IMG/VR virus record: IMGVR_UViG_3300032294_001096
Location: 1 to 41,309 of that record
Length of the DNA stretch: 41,309 bases
Direction: 5' to 3' (one strand)
DNA from: a virus
Made by a program: the position numbers and the translations under genes. The first letter of the stretch is position 1; the number at the start of each line of letters is the position of its first letter. This document shows, piece after piece, positions 1 through 7,180 of the stretch. The notes beneath the pieces are model-generated. The model saw only the letters and a list, made by a program, of their open reading frames with translations. It had not been told where the DNA came from and did no database searches.

Positions 1-1
1 C

Positions 2-1339
2 CTGACGAACGTCAATTTTGAGGTGATGCACACGGGTATTGGCTCGCGTGGTGGGTTGACCGGAAACGCAAACCTTCACGGCACGTATCAGAACATTCAC
101 TTTGGTCGCATGTACCAGCTTGTTGACCATCCGCTGGCTGATTGGTCGGGGCCACTGACGTTGCGGGATTGCTACGCGGAGAGCTTCGTCCGAATTGGCG
201 ATTGGTCTGGCCCTCTGAAATTAGACGGCTGCTATCTTTCGTTCGTTGAACAGGAAAACAACCACACTATTCCGCACAGCCACGCAGACGTTGCCCGGCT
301 TATCTTTGACAATACAACGCTTGCGGGTTTGCCTAACGGCCTTCTTCTACAGCATTCCCCGAACGGGAGCAATATTGTTGAATTTCTAAATGGGTCGGGT
401 CGAAGAGGCGGTGGGGGAACGTCAAACTACGCCGCCCATGCTGACGCTACAAGGATTGGGTACGGCGTCGAGTATATGGACGGCGTATACATGAAGCCCG
501 GCAGGCGGTTCCGCGTGTTGCATTCTACCATAGCGATAACAACGGCGGGCACTGACAATTGGAAGGCTTTTTGGCCGAACGAAGGTATGATTATGACCTA
601 TTTGGACCAACAATATACCAGCTTTCAGTCGCAGTATCCGATGGGCGATTATCCGAGCCCCAGCGGCTCGCAGGAAATGCAGGGCGCAGTTCAGGAGTTC
701 CCGGTTCCGAAAATAGTGCAGAGAGAACTGAACGTCGATGTGATTTCGCGTAGTGGATTTGATCTGACGTGTACCAGATCGCAGCTTGGCGACATCAAGG
801 CGGACGTTGGGGATGTGTTTGGATTTACGCCGACAACGGGAGATGTGGCGCTGCGCAGTCCGACGTGGTTCCTGTGTGTTTCCGTGACGACATCGCAAAT
901 GATCCTGCGGCAGCAGAACAACTACATGCAGTCTACCCCTACAGATTATAGCGTTACAGGCTATGATTGGGTGCAGATCGGAGCCGGGTCGCATCTGACG
1001 GAGTACATATGCACCCGCATTCGGCAGACGACAAAGTTGTGGGTTGGGAACGTCACAAACGGGTCGCCCGTAATCTCCAACATCCGCCATGCGTTCAAGT
1101 TCGGCGCAACCGACGACTTCTCGGCGTCGAACTTCAACGACCCGAAGGGAATGGTTGTCGGTGACTACTTCCTGCACCAAGAGATTGAGCGAGCCAACAC
1201 GGGCGGTTCCGGTTTGAAGGTTCCGAACCTTGTAACGGCCATCGACTTCACGGCCAACACGATCACGCTGACCGACAATTTCAACATCACGCGGACGAAC
1301 TACCCCATCGTCTTCTACGTGAAGGTGTTCAACGCCTAG
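2..1339 (+). CDS. Tail spike / beta-helix tail protein, C-terminal part (5' end outside the window)
   Basis: The frame is open from the first bases, so the start lies before the window; 445 residues are visible. Near the N-terminal side a rung-like repeat occurs twice in tandem (DWSGPLTLRDCY, then DWSGPLKLDGCY about 22 residues later). This is typical of right-handed beta-helix spikes that bind or degrade surface polysaccharide. The C-terminal third is beta-rich with no recognised catalytic motif. Base composition is lower in GC than the head genes (for example 30 of 60 bases in 901-960). The right end of the window begins a similar structural gene, so this could be the same gene across a circular junction, but the two pieces are out of frame by one base as given. 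The exact receptor or enzyme activity is unknown. Confidence 0.75.
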   Translation: MTNVNFEVMHTGIGSRGGLTGNANLHGTYQNIHFGRMYQLVDHPLADWSGPLTLRDCYAESFVRIGDWSGPLKLDGCYLSFVEQENNHTIPHSHADVARLIFDNTTLAGLPNGLLLQHSPNGSNIVEFLNGSGRRGGGGTSNYAAHADATRIGYGVEYMDGVYMKPGRRFRVLHSTIAITTAGTDNWKAFWPNEGMIMTYLDQQYTSFQSQYPMGDYPSPSGSQEMQGAVQEFPVPKIVQRELNVDVISRSGFDLTCTRSQLGDIKADVGDVFGFTPTTGDVALRSPTWFLCVSVTTSQMILRQQNNYMQSTPTDYSVTGYDWVQIGAGSHLTEYICTRIRQTTKLWVGNVTNGSPVISNIRHAFKFGATDDFSASNFNDPKGMVVGDYFLHQEIERANTGGSGLKVPNLVTAIDFTANTITLTDNFNITRTNYPIVFYVKVFNA

Positions 1340-1380
1340 TCCATGCCGCCGCTTCCCCCTCCTGGCCGGCGGCCGGGCAG

Positions 1381-1413
1381 GCCCCGCTGGCTTCGGCCGG
1401 GCGGGCTCTTTTT
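1381..1413 (+). terminator. Intrinsic terminator after the tail-spike gene
   Basis: An 11-base arm, a TTCG tetraloop and an 11-base return arm pair with two internal mismatches, followed by TCTTTTT. It lies 41 bp after the spike stop codon and would end late transcription before the attP/integrase region. Confidence 0.75.
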
Positions 1414-1501
1414 GCGTTTCGGGGATGGCGAACCACGGGAACAGACGGAGAAAGTGTCTACCCGGCCGTCTTGTGAAGCCATTGAAATCGCTTGATCTGG
1501 A

Positions 1502-1521
1502 GAGTCCCACAGCGGCCACCA
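1502..1521 (-). other. attP: Putative attP core: 3' end of a tRNA gene
   Basis: The plus-strand 20-mer GAGTCCCACAGCGGCCACCA fits a tRNA 3' end exactly: the end of the T-loop (GAGT), the 3' T-stem strand CCCAC, a 7-base acceptor strand AGCGGCC, discriminator A and CCA. The matching 5' T-stem strand GTGGG and the rest of a tRNA are absent upstream, so this is a fragment and not a tRNA gene. It lies 46 bp beyond the integrase stop codon, between the integrase and the last late gene. That is where a tRNA-targeting tyrosine recombinase keeps its crossover site. Nearby, GTTAGACA occurs twice as a direct repeat 13 bp apart (1554-1561 and 1567-1574), possibly arm-type sites. The tRNA identity cannot be read from the fragment. 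Confidence 0.6.
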
Positions 1522-1567
1522 TAACCTTATGTTTTCAGTGAGAAAAACACATGGTTAGACACCAAAG

Positions 1568-2617
1568 TTAGACAGTGCGGAACTTGACGACCTTGAGGCC
1601 GGCGCGCGCGGCGATCCGACGGTCGGCGCTCTTGGTGTAAAGGTCGGCCTGCTGCATCGTCGTGTGCCCGAGAGCGGCCTGGATCTGCGTCGCCGTCGCG
1701 CCACCCTCGGCCAACGCTTCGCCGAGCGTCTTGCGCAGCCCGTGGAGCGTGCAGCCCGACAGCCCGGCCATTTCGCACCAGTCGCGGAATCGACCGGTCA
1801 GGCTCTTGTCGCTGAACGGCCGGCCGAACTTCGTGACAAGTATCGTTTCGCCGCGCCGGGAGGCGGCGTCGAGCTCGGCCTTCAGTGGCGGCAGCACGTC
1901 TAGCACCACCTCGATCGCCGTCTTGGCCTGCGTGAAGGCGATCACGTCGTCCGCCATGTCGGACCAGCGCAATCGCACCAGGTCGATGCGTCGCGCTCCC
2001 GTGAACAGCGCCAAGGCGAACACCAGTCGCGGCGTCGTGCCGGTCGGCCAGCGAGCCACGAAGCGCGCCAGCTCGTCGGGGCGCCATGCCCGGTGCCCCT
2101 CAGTCGGCGGGCGCCAGCGCAGGCGGTGCGTTGGGTCGACTTCTATCCATTCCTCGTCGAGCGCAAAGCCGATCAGCTTGCGCAGCATCCGCAGCGCGTG
2201 GTCGGCGGCGTGCGGGGTATCGGAGAGTTCGTCGAGGAGGCGCTTGACGTGCTTGCGGCGAAGGTCGGCCATCGGGGCGTCGCCCCACGGCATCGATCCG
2301 GCGGCAATGGGGCGCGTCAGGAGCCGCTCGGCAACGCGGGTTTGGTCGCGGACGGAGGTCGGGCCGAGGCGCTTCCACTCTGCCGTGCGTTGGAGGCCCA
2401 CCCAAGCCGCTCGCAAGGTTCGTGGCTGTATCGGGTGAAGGCTGGCGACCGTGGCCGTCCTGCGCGGCCTATTGGCGACCGCTGCCTCATATGCCGCTTG
2501 AAACTCGGGCTCGCCGGGCTGGCCGGGCAATTCCTGCTGCCGGCCGCGGTAGCGGAACCGCCAGCGCGTGCGGCCGTGGCGGTCGCGGTATGACGTGGTA
2601 AAGGGCAGGCGCTCCAT
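1568..2617 (-). CDS. int: Tyrosine-family site-specific integrase
   Basis: This is a 349-residue tyrosine recombinase that would integrate and excise the phage. An N-terminal basic region and a core-binding domain (about 60-165) precede the catalytic domain (about 170-349). The catalytic residues are all visible: R209 in TGAR, K232 in QAKT, H292 and R295 in LHGLR, H318 in LGH, and the nucleophile Y327 in ADLYTK. An ATG 36 codons upstream is possible, but it would run through the preceding gene. The chosen ATG lies 8 bases after that gene's stop codon. It is the last gene of the leftward operon and sits beside the putative attP. Confidence 0.95.
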   Translation of the reverse strand: MERLPFTTSYRDRHGRTRWRFRYRGRQQELPGQPGEPEFQAAYEAAVANRPRRTATVASLHPIQPRTLRAAWVGLQRTAEWKRLGPTSVRDQTRVAERLLTRPIAAGSMPWGDAPMADLRRKHVKRLLDELSDTPHAADHALRMLRKLIGFALDEEWIEVDPTHRLRWRPPTEGHRAWRPDELARFVARWPTGTTPRLVFALALFTGARRIDLVRLRWSDMADDVIAFTQAKTAIEVVLDVLPPLKAELDAASRRGETILVTKFGRPFSDKSLTGRFRDWCEMAGLSGCTLHGLRKTLGEALAEGGATATQIQAALGHTTMQQADLYTKSADRRIAARAGLKVVKFRTV

Positions 2618-2625
2618 TCTGGCAG

Positions 2626-2877
2626 TCAAGCCGCTCGGCTCGCTCCATGCAAGGCTTGGTCGATCTTGTTTCCGCCGTCCTCGGGCAGATCGGCAAAGGC
2701 GAGGTCTAGGGCGATGCGATCCCACACCTTGCGACCGTCAATCTTTTTTGCGCGCGGAAGCCGGCCACGATCGACCAGTTCGGAAAATTTCGTCCGGCCG
2801 ATCCCGAGATACCGCGCGGCTTCCTCAAGCCCGAGGCCGCGCGGAGGGTAGGAGAAAGGATCGCCACGCTCACTCAC
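2626..2877 (-). CDS. xis: Small helix-turn-helix protein, probable excisionase
   Basis: An 83-residue protein with a winged-helix/MerR-type DNA-binding domain of the excisionase (AlpA, HTH_17) kind. Residues about 16-55 contain EEAARYLGIGRTKFSELVDR, followed by a basic wing ending in DGRKVW. It lies directly upstream of the integrase in the same operon and overlaps the preceding gene by 8 bp. In this position such proteins usually act as recombination directionality factors that bend DNA at the attachment site. A regulatory role is possible instead. Confidence 0.8.
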   Translation of the reverse strand: MSERGDPFSYPPRGLGLEEAARYLGIGRTKFSELVDRGRLPRAKKIDGRKVWDRIALDLAFADLPEDGGNKIDQALHGASRAA

Positions 2878-3202
2878 TGGTGCTGTCCTCCTGTGCTGCG
2901 AGAACCATGGCGCGGTAGACTTCGCCGGAATTTTTGCGTTTTGCAGTGCGCCAACGTTCGATGGAACCGGGCGGCGGGGACGGGTGGCCGATGAACTCTG
3001 TGGTCGCTGGGGTCACCGCGGCCAACATCGCCTCAGTCGGCTCCACCGGCACCACCCGCATCCCTGCTGCCTCTATGGCTGTGAGGGCTCCGCGTGCTTC
3101 GTGCGTGTACGCAACCCACGACAGTTGCTCTTCCCCGTCGAGGTCGTAGTTTGCGCCGGCCATCCCCCGCGCCATCGTCTCGATAAGCTGATCACGGGTC
3201 AC
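2870..3202 (-). CDS. Phage protein of unknown function, 110 aa
   Basis: The N-terminal half (MTRDQLIETMARGMAGA...) is helical and is followed by a segment RVVPVEPTEAML of a type that recurs in early-region proteins of temperate phages. The C-terminus is basic and then acidic. There are no catalytic motifs, signal peptide or membrane segment. It overlaps both neighbours (4 bp upstream, 8 bp downstream), consistent with translational coupling in the leftward operon. No function can be assigned. Confidence 0.75.
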   Translation of the reverse strand: MTRDQLIETMARGMAGANYDLDGEEQLSWVAYTHEARGALTAIEAAGMRVVPVEPTEAMLAAVTPATTEFIGHPSPPPGSIERWRTAKRKNSGEVYRAMVLAAQEDSTSE

Positions 3203-3720
3203 GGGGCTTCGTCAGGACCGGCGAGGAAGGCGTCGATGCGCTTTAGATCGCCCACCGTCGGCATCGGCTTGGCACCCGGCCAGCGGCGCTCATCATCTTG
3301 GCAGGCGGAACCCAGCATGGCCGCCACGCCACGGAATGGTGCCATTATCTCCGCCGCCTCGCGGAGCTTGGCCCGCTCTGCTTCCAGCGCCTTATAGTAC
3401 TTGGCAACACGCGCATCGTGGGCTTTCTCCATTTCCCTGATCCGCATCGCGTGCTGCTCCCCGTCAATGCGGAATAGGTCCAGCAGCCGCTCGATCTCTG
3501 CGGCTTGTGCCTGCATTGCGTCCGCCGCAGCGTGGCGAACCTCGAACTCCCCGGAATTGCGCAGCCTCTCCACCAGCCCCGCTACGTCGGCAGGCAGAGG
3601 CGGGACAAGCGCGGCCTCGACAGCTGCCCAGCGGGCGCGGTGTGCCGCCGATAGGATGTCCCACCCGGGCGCATCGCCGCCGTTCCACCACGTCTCGTAG
3701 GCTTTCTGTCCCGGTTCCAT
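3199..3720 (-). CDS. Phage coiled-coil protein of unknown function, 173 aa
   Basis: The start was chosen at the ATG preceded by a strong Shine-Dalgarno run (GGAGGGGAG) just upstream; an in-frame ATG 12 codons earlier lacks this. The N-terminus contains AYETWW and a Trp-rich stretch seen in many phage accessory proteins. The middle, about residues 45-130, is a long charged coiled coil, and the C-terminus ends DAFLAGPDEAP. The start overlaps the stop of the small lipoprotein gene by one base (TGATG). Function unknown. Confidence 0.75.
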   Translation of the reverse strand: MEPGQKAYETWWNGGDAPGWDILSAAHRARWAAVEAALVPPLPADVAGLVERLRNSGEFEVRHAAADAMQAQAAEIERLLDLFRIDGEQHAMRIREMEKAHDARVAKYYKALEAERAKLREAAEIMAPFRGVAAMLGSACQDDERRWPGAKPMPTVGDLKRIDAFLAGPDEAP

Positions 3721-3854
3721 CACTCCCCTCCATACGGCTGCGTCGGCTCCTGCCAATCACGCGCGATCTGCTCCATGCCGCCGCGCGTGACGTGCTGCGG
3801 CCCGGCGCAGGCTGCGAGGACCAGGGCGGCGAGTAGGGCGAGGGTGCGGGTCAT
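3720..3854 (-). CDS. Very small predicted lipoprotein, 44 aa
   Basis: A 44-codon gene fits exactly between its neighbours: its ATG overlaps the upstream stop codon (ATGA) and its TGA overlaps the next start (TGATG). The product begins MTRTLALLAALVLAACAG, a textbook lipoprotein signal peptide: a short basic n-region, a hydrophobic core and a lipobox L-A-A-C with Cys16. The mature part is only 29 residues, Gln/Trp-rich, ending PYGGE. It would be an outer- or inner-membrane-tethered peptide. The size resembles o-spanins (Rz1), but it sits in the early leftward operon with no Rz-like partner, so an exclusion or envelope role is equally possible. Confidence 0.65.
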   Translation of the reverse strand: MTRTLALLAALVLAACAGPQHVTRGGMEQIARDWQEPTQPYGGE

Positions 3855-4069
3855 CTGATCTCAACCCTTGTCGGCACCCGGAACGTGGGCTGCATGCCCT
3901 GCCGGCGGGTGAGTTCGACAAATGCCTTGGCGACGATCTGGAGGCAGTTGCGCGTGTCTGCCCACTCCTCGTCGTCGGCTTCTCGGATCTCGTCGATGCT
4001 CTTGCTCAACAGGAAGTCCGAGTAGAGCGTGCCGAGCTTGCACAGATGGCGCAGTTCCTCGTCTGTCAT
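3851..4069 (-). CDS. Hypothetical phage protein, 72 aa
   Basis: A small acidic helical protein beginning MTDEELRHLCKLG, with an acidic centre (EADDEEW). No known domain or membrane segment is visible. It overlaps its neighbours by 4 bp on each side (ATGA), like most genes of this operon, which supports it being translated. Function unknown. Confidence 0.7.
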   Translation of the reverse strand: MTDEELRHLCKLGTLYSDFLLSKSIDEIREADDEEWADTRNCLQIVAKAFVELTRRQGMQPTFRVPTRVEIR

Positions 4070-4275
4070 CGCCCGTCCCCCACAAGCTGCCGCGCGCGCT
4101 CCATGAGGGCGAACCAGTCGTCACGGTCGAACTGCCGGCCGGCGACCATCGCGTCCCACATGGCGACGATCTTCCCGAGCGTCTCGCGAACGTCAGTCCG
4201 GTTCACGGACAGCCGCGTCATGCCGTAGATGGCTTGATGCAGGCTGCGTTCGATCTCGCGAAGGTCGGCGCTCAT
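4066..4275 (-). CDS. Hypothetical phage protein, 69 aa
   Basis: A small, mostly helical protein starting MSADLREIERSLHQA, with no recognised motif. It overlaps the flanking genes by 4 bp on both sides. Coding is supported by the ATGA junctions and codon use like its neighbours. Function unknown. Confidence 0.7.
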   Translation of the reverse strand: MSADLREIERSLHQAIYGMTRLSVNRTDVRETLGKIVAMWDAMVAGRQFDRDDWFALMERARQLVGDGR

Positions 4276-4601
4276 GGCAGGGCCACCGCCTTTTGGATGG
4301 CGGCGCGGATCGCGCGCATCTCCGCGAACGAAATGCGCGAGTTCGTCATCTCCAGGTCAAGTCGGTGTGTGTCGTCCGGCAATACGATGGATTGCAGAGC
4401 GGCCAGCAAATCCGGCGCGGCAGCGATCAGTCGAGCGTCTGCATCCTTGCGTTCTTCGAAGAAGTGTTGCGTCTCCTCGTCTGCGTCAGGGTCAATGTTG
4501 CACTCAGCAACCGCGGCGCCGTTCAATCCATAAACGGTGCTTGTTTCCCAGCTATTGCTGACGAATTTCCACGGTCCGCGCGTGTGTCTGTTCTCGCTCA
4601 T
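4272..4601 (-). CDS. Phage accessory protein with GPW and ADARLIAAAPDLL motifs, 109 aa
   Basis: The N-terminus TRGPWKF, then a beta-rich segment about residues 14-35, then DADARLIAAAPDLLAAL match a protein type very common in temperate and lytic phages of proteobacteria. No biochemical role is established for that type. The second motif is probably an amphipathic helix. It overlaps its neighbours by 4 bp. Recognition of the type is firm; function is unknown. Confidence 0.8.
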   Translation of the reverse strand: MSENRHTRGPWKFVSNSWETSTVYGLNGAAVAECNIDPDADEETQHFFEERKDADARLIAAAPDLLAALQSIVLPDDTHRLDLEMTNSRISFAEMRAIRAAIQKAVALP

Positions 4602-4861
4602 GCCCCGTCGTCCTCGTCATGATCAGCAGGATCGACCATCGCCGGCGCCGGTGGGTGCTCATCCCGCATGTCGACGTAGTTGTTGTTCAGCGAGGCGTTG
4701 GTGATCGGCGTCGGCGCCGCCAAGGCGGTCAGCGTCTCAAGCGCGGCGCTGATCGTCTTCTGCTCGGCCGGCGCCGTCAGGATCGAGAGGATCGCCTTCT
4801 CGACTGCCTCGACGCCCTGCTTGCTGATGCCGCCTATTTGCATCCCGATCTTGTTGCTCAT
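4598..4861 (-). CDS. Hypothetical phage protein, 87 aa
   Basis: The start is placed at the ATG giving MSNKIGMQIGGISKQG, because it overlaps the stop of the upstream gene by 4 bp (ATGA). A longer in-frame extension would cross that gene. The N-terminal half is helical; the C-terminal half is rich in Pro and Asp and ends DPADHDEDDGA. No motif is recognised. Confidence 0.65.
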   Translation of the reverse strand: MSNKIGMQIGGISKQGVEAVEKAILSILTAPAEQKTISAALETLTALAAPTPITNASLNNNYVDMRDEHPPAPAMVDPADHDEDDGA

Positions 4862-5019
4862 CTCTCGCCCCTCCAATGCTCGTAGATCGGATCGCGCTCG
4901 GCTTCTGCATCCTCGTCCGCTTTCGCCGCGACCTTCATGGAAGCCGCAGTGAAAAACCCGGCCCAGTAGATGACAAAGGCGACCACGCACAGGCCGACGA
5001 TCTGGCCGATGGTTTCCAT
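4858..5019 (-). CDS. Small single-span membrane protein, 53 aa
   Basis: Starts METIGQIVGL; residues about 5-27 form one hydrophobic segment (VGLCVVAFVIYWAGFFTAA). A charged tail ends in IYEHWRGER. The start lies 2 bp after the stop of the preceding gene, and the end overlaps the next gene by 4 bp. It would sit in the cytoplasmic membrane. It lies directly after another membrane or exported protein, so the two may work together, for example at the envelope during infection. No family assignment. Confidence 0.7.
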   Translation of the reverse strand: METIGQIVGLCVVAFVIYWAGFFTAASMKVAAKADEDAEAERDPIYEHWRGER

Positions 5020-5021
5020 GT

Positions 5022-5480
5022 TCAAACCCCTCCCGGCGCCACGAAGGCGCAATAGGTCACGAACTTCGGATCAGGCTGGTCGTCGCTCAACGGCTCGGTC
5101 ATCCGGCCGACCTTCTGGCGAGGCATCCCGCAGAAATGCCCGGCCGCACCGCCGTCGCCTGGAATCGCGGTCGGCAGGATCAGGTCGCGACCGACCGTGA
5201 TCCATGCTCCGTATCGCTTCGAGAACATGCGCGCCGAGCCGTCGCGGCTCATGACGATTTGCTCGGCTTCCAGCTTCTCGCAGTCGCCGGTCACCGGGTC
5301 GCCGCCGCAGCACAGAATGCCACGGTGATCGCGAACGCCGTTGTAGATGTCATGCGCCCACGCCCCGCCGACGAGCAGCCCGAGCGCCACGACTGCCGCC
5401 AGCAGCAGCAGCACCAGCGCCACGACGGCGGCGAGGATCAGCCGCGTGGCAAACTTAAAAGGGTCGTCGCCTTCGTTCAT
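5022..5480 (-). CDS. Membrane-anchored or exported Cys-rich protein, 152 aa
   Basis: Starts MNEGDDPFK, where the ATG overlaps the upstream stop codon by 4 bp. Residues about 12-40 are strongly hydrophobic (a signal anchor ending near GGAWAHD). The rest would be periplasmic. It has four conserved-looking cysteines (CCGGDPVTGDC, then HFCGM) and ends in TYCAFVAPGGV. The pattern of a CC pair followed by DC and a late HxCG resembles small secreted alphaproteobacterial proteins of unknown role. Disulfide bonding in the periplasm is likely. Function unknown. Confidence 0.75.
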   Translation of the reverse strand: MNEGDDPFKFATRLILAAVVALVLLLLAAVVALGLLVGGAWAHDIYNGVRDHRGILCCGGDPVTGDCEKLEAEQIVMSRDGSARMFSKRYGAWITVGRDLILPTAIPGDGGAAGHFCGMPRQKVGRMTEPLSDDQPDPKFVTYCAFVAPGGV

Positions 5481-6310
5481 GCTGCCTTCTCCCGCATGAG
5501 CTCGCCGAGCCGCAGCTCGATCATCTCGGCCAGGATCACGGTGGAGGTGGCGCCCTTGCGCGCAGCCGCCATGACGCGGGCCGCTTCCTCGCAGTCGGCC
5601 ACGTCGATCTGCTCGAAGGCTGCGAACAACGCCTCGCCGGCGTCCCGCCAGTCCTTGCGCTTGTCCATCACGGAGCAGAGCGCGCGAATCACCGCGCTGC
5701 TGATCACGCCCGGCGCGTTGTTGTCGGTCTGCGTGATGCACTGCATCGCCGAGATGAAGGTATCCCGGCCGTACTGGGCAAAGCACGCGGCGGCCGCCTG
5801 CACCGACATCGTCTGTCCGGCCTTCTGCTGGTCTTTCGGGACCGGGTAGCGCAGCAGCTCCACCTCGGCGATTTCGCAAGCCTGCGCCAGAAGCATCGCC
5901 TCGGGCTCGCCGGCAGCAACCGCGGCTGCGTGCAACGCCATGCGGCTGATCTTCGTGACAGCGCCGTTGATGGCCACGAAGGCCTTCGCCTGCGTCTCCC
6001 GGTCGGCGATGACGACCTGGCAGGGCACCAACTCGACGCCGATCAGCGCGGCCGCCGTGGTCCTGTGCTGTCCGTCGACGATGGCGAACTTTCCGCCCTC
6101 GACCGGCGCGATGATCACCGGGGCGAAGCAGGACCAGCGGAACTGCTCGGCGATGCGCTGGACGTTGCGGCGGCCCTGATCGCGCAGAGCGCGCTGGTAG
6201 GTCTCGTCGACGACCAGGTCGGCGATCTTCACCCACTGCAGCATGGGAGCCGGGCCCGGGTCGGGGGCGGCGACGGGCTTGAACCCGTTCGTGGAGATCG
6301 AGCGCGTCAC
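5477..6310 (-). CDS. ParB/sulfiredoxin-fold protein
   Basis: A 277-residue protein with an N-terminal ParB-like (ParBc/Srx fold) domain, about residues 20-120. It opens with VKIADLVVDETYQR and contains the box-II-like motif DGQHRTTAAA, which in this fold binds nucleotide. The C-terminal half is helical and has no clear DNA-binding domain. The GTG start overlaps the previous stop as GTGA; a longer reading frame upstream is a shadow of the neighbour. In phages such proteins can act as CTPase/nuclease-like factors, partition proteins or transcription regulators. No parA is present, so plasmid-like partition is unlikely. Confidence 0.85.
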   Translation of the reverse strand: MTRSISTNGFKPVAAPDPGPAPMLQWVKIADLVVDETYQRALRDQGRRNVQRIAEQFRWSCFAPVIIAPVEGGKFAIVDGQHRTTAAALIGVELVPCQVVIADRETQAKAFVAINGAVTKISRMALHAAAVAAGEPEAMLLAQACEIAEVELLRYPVPKDQQKAGQTMSVQAAAACFAQYGRDTFISAMQCITQTDNNAPGVISSAVIRALCSVMDKRKDWRDAGEALFAAFEQIDVADCEEAARVMAAARKGATSTVILAEMIELRLGELMREKAA

Positions 6311-6561
6311 GCTGCCATCCTCCCCGTCCCAGCCGCCTCGGCCCGCCTCAGCGCGGCTGCGACGGTCGTGTGCCAAACGCCGAGAAACCGACCGATGCGA
6401 GCAGGAGGCCAACCGCGACCGGCCAGCAGGACGCAGACTTCCTGCCGCGCCGCGACGGTGTCGGCCGTGCGCTCCGCGCTGCCGAAGACGGACCGCCACG
6501 ACACGCGGTGGCGCTGGGCGATCTTCTGGATCTCGAGGATGAGCTGGCCGCGCGGGGTCAT
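6307..6561 (-). CDS. Small protein resembling DnaA domain IV
   Basis: An 84-residue protein whose residues about 36-74 match the DNA-binding domain IV of the replication initiator DnaA: ARQEVCVLLAGRGWPPARIG is followed by a second helix and the signature HTTVAAALRR (DnaA: DHTTVL.A). The ATPase domain is absent. It could bind DnaA boxes and compete with or mimic host DnaA, or be a simple helix-turn-helix regulator. It is coupled by 4-bp overlaps to both neighbours and lies next to the ParB-fold protein. Confidence 0.7.
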   Translation of the reverse strand: MTPRGQLILEIQKIAQRHRVSWRSVFGSAERTADTVAARQEVCVLLAGRGWPPARIGRFLGVWHTTVAAALRRAEAAGTGRMAA

Positions 6562-6776
6562 CGGGCGCGCTCCTTGTGGAGCGCAAGGATCACGTCGTCG
6601 ATGGCGGCGCCGTACGCCTTGACGCAGCCGTAAGCGTGCATCCGGTCTTCGAACGACCCCGTGTCGTCCTTCGCCACGATCAGCAACTGATCGTAGCGGT
6701 TCTCAAAAACCGTGCGGAGATCCTGCAAGACCTTGATCGTCTGGTCCTGGTAGTCGGCGGCGAGCATTGCGGACAT
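6558..6776 (-). CDS. Hypothetical phage protein, 72 aa
   Basis: Starts MSAMLAADYQDQTIKVL; the ATG lies 2 bp after the upstream stop. The protein is helical, with a RYDQLLIVAKDD segment and a single Cys. It overlaps the DnaA-IV-like gene by 4 bp. No motif is recognised. Confidence 0.7.
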   Translation of the reverse strand: MSAMLAADYQDQTIKVLQDLRTVFENRYDQLLIVAKDDTGSFEDRMHAYGCVKAYGAAIDDVILALHKERAR

Positions 6777-6778
6777 GG

Positions 6779-7081
6779 CTAGGCCACCTCCGCCAAGCGC
6801 GGCGACGGCTTGATCAGCAGGCGGGTCGAAGTCGTCTCGGACTCGTACCCGTCGAGTGCATCGCCGAGATCGGCGCGCAGGCGCTTCGTGTCGAGCCGCT
6901 TGCTGGTCGAGGTGGAGGCGGTGACGACGAACAGATCGCCGCGGGCCGCGCTCACGTCGCGCCGCTTGAACTCGTCCTTGAGCGCGTCGAGCTGCTCGGT
7001 CTGGGACTTGATGACCGTGTCGAGCTTGCCGATCTCGTCGGCGAGCTGCTCGGCGCTGAGATTGTGAAACGGGGAGGGCAT
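6779..7081 (-). CDS. First gene of the leftward operon; helical phage protein, 100 aa
   Basis: Residues about 8-45 form a coiled coil (SAEQLADEIGKLDTVIKSQT...). They are followed by a basic, Ser/Thr-rich segment with STSKRLDTKRLRADLGDAL and a C-terminal TSTRLLIKP. The second half resembles a type found in early operons of alphaproteobacterial temperate phages, function not known to me. A GGAGA Shine-Dalgarno lies about 7 bases before the ATG. It is the first gene behind the operator-controlled leftward promoter. Confidence 0.7.
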   Translation of the reverse strand: MPSPFHNLSAEQLADEIGKLDTVIKSQTEQLDALKDEFKRRDVSAARGDLFVVTASTSTSKRLDTKRLRADLGDALDGYESETTSTRLLIKPSPRLAEVA

Positions 7082-7113
7082 CGGCCGGTCTCCATCGGGG
7101 TGCGATGGAGGAG

Positions 7114-7163
7114 AGTATGTGCATTTTGCACTGATGTCGTCAACAGAAATGTGCGTTACGCAC
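7114..7163 (-). promoter_or_regulatory. Leftward early promoter with two repressor operators
   Basis: On the minus strand, TTGACG (7143-7138) and CATACT (7119-7114) form a sigma-70-type promoter with an 18-bp spacer, about 33 bp before the first leftward gene. A palindrome on the plus strand at 7119-7131 (GTGCATTTTGCAC) lies between -35 and -10. A second, perfect one at 7151-7163 (GTGCGTTACGCAC) lies just upstream. Their centres are 32 bp apart, about three helical turns. The same 13-bp site occurs at the repressor/cro promoter. Downstream, CTCCATCG/CGATGGAG (7090-7097/7103-7110) could form a hairpin that includes the ribosome-binding site. Confidence 0.75.
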
Positions 7164-7180
7164 GCTACTACATTCAGCCT

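Noticed and set aside
1486-1521. A complete tRNA gene at the putative attP
   Set aside because: Only the T-loop end, 3' T-stem strand, acceptor strand and CCA match; no 5' partner strand, anticodon arm or D-arm can be folded upstream.
422-1522. Long open frame on the minus strand (366 codons)
   Set aside because: It is antisense to the spike gene and its attP region. Its product is Arg/His-rich with no domain; such frames are expected in GC-rich coding DNA.
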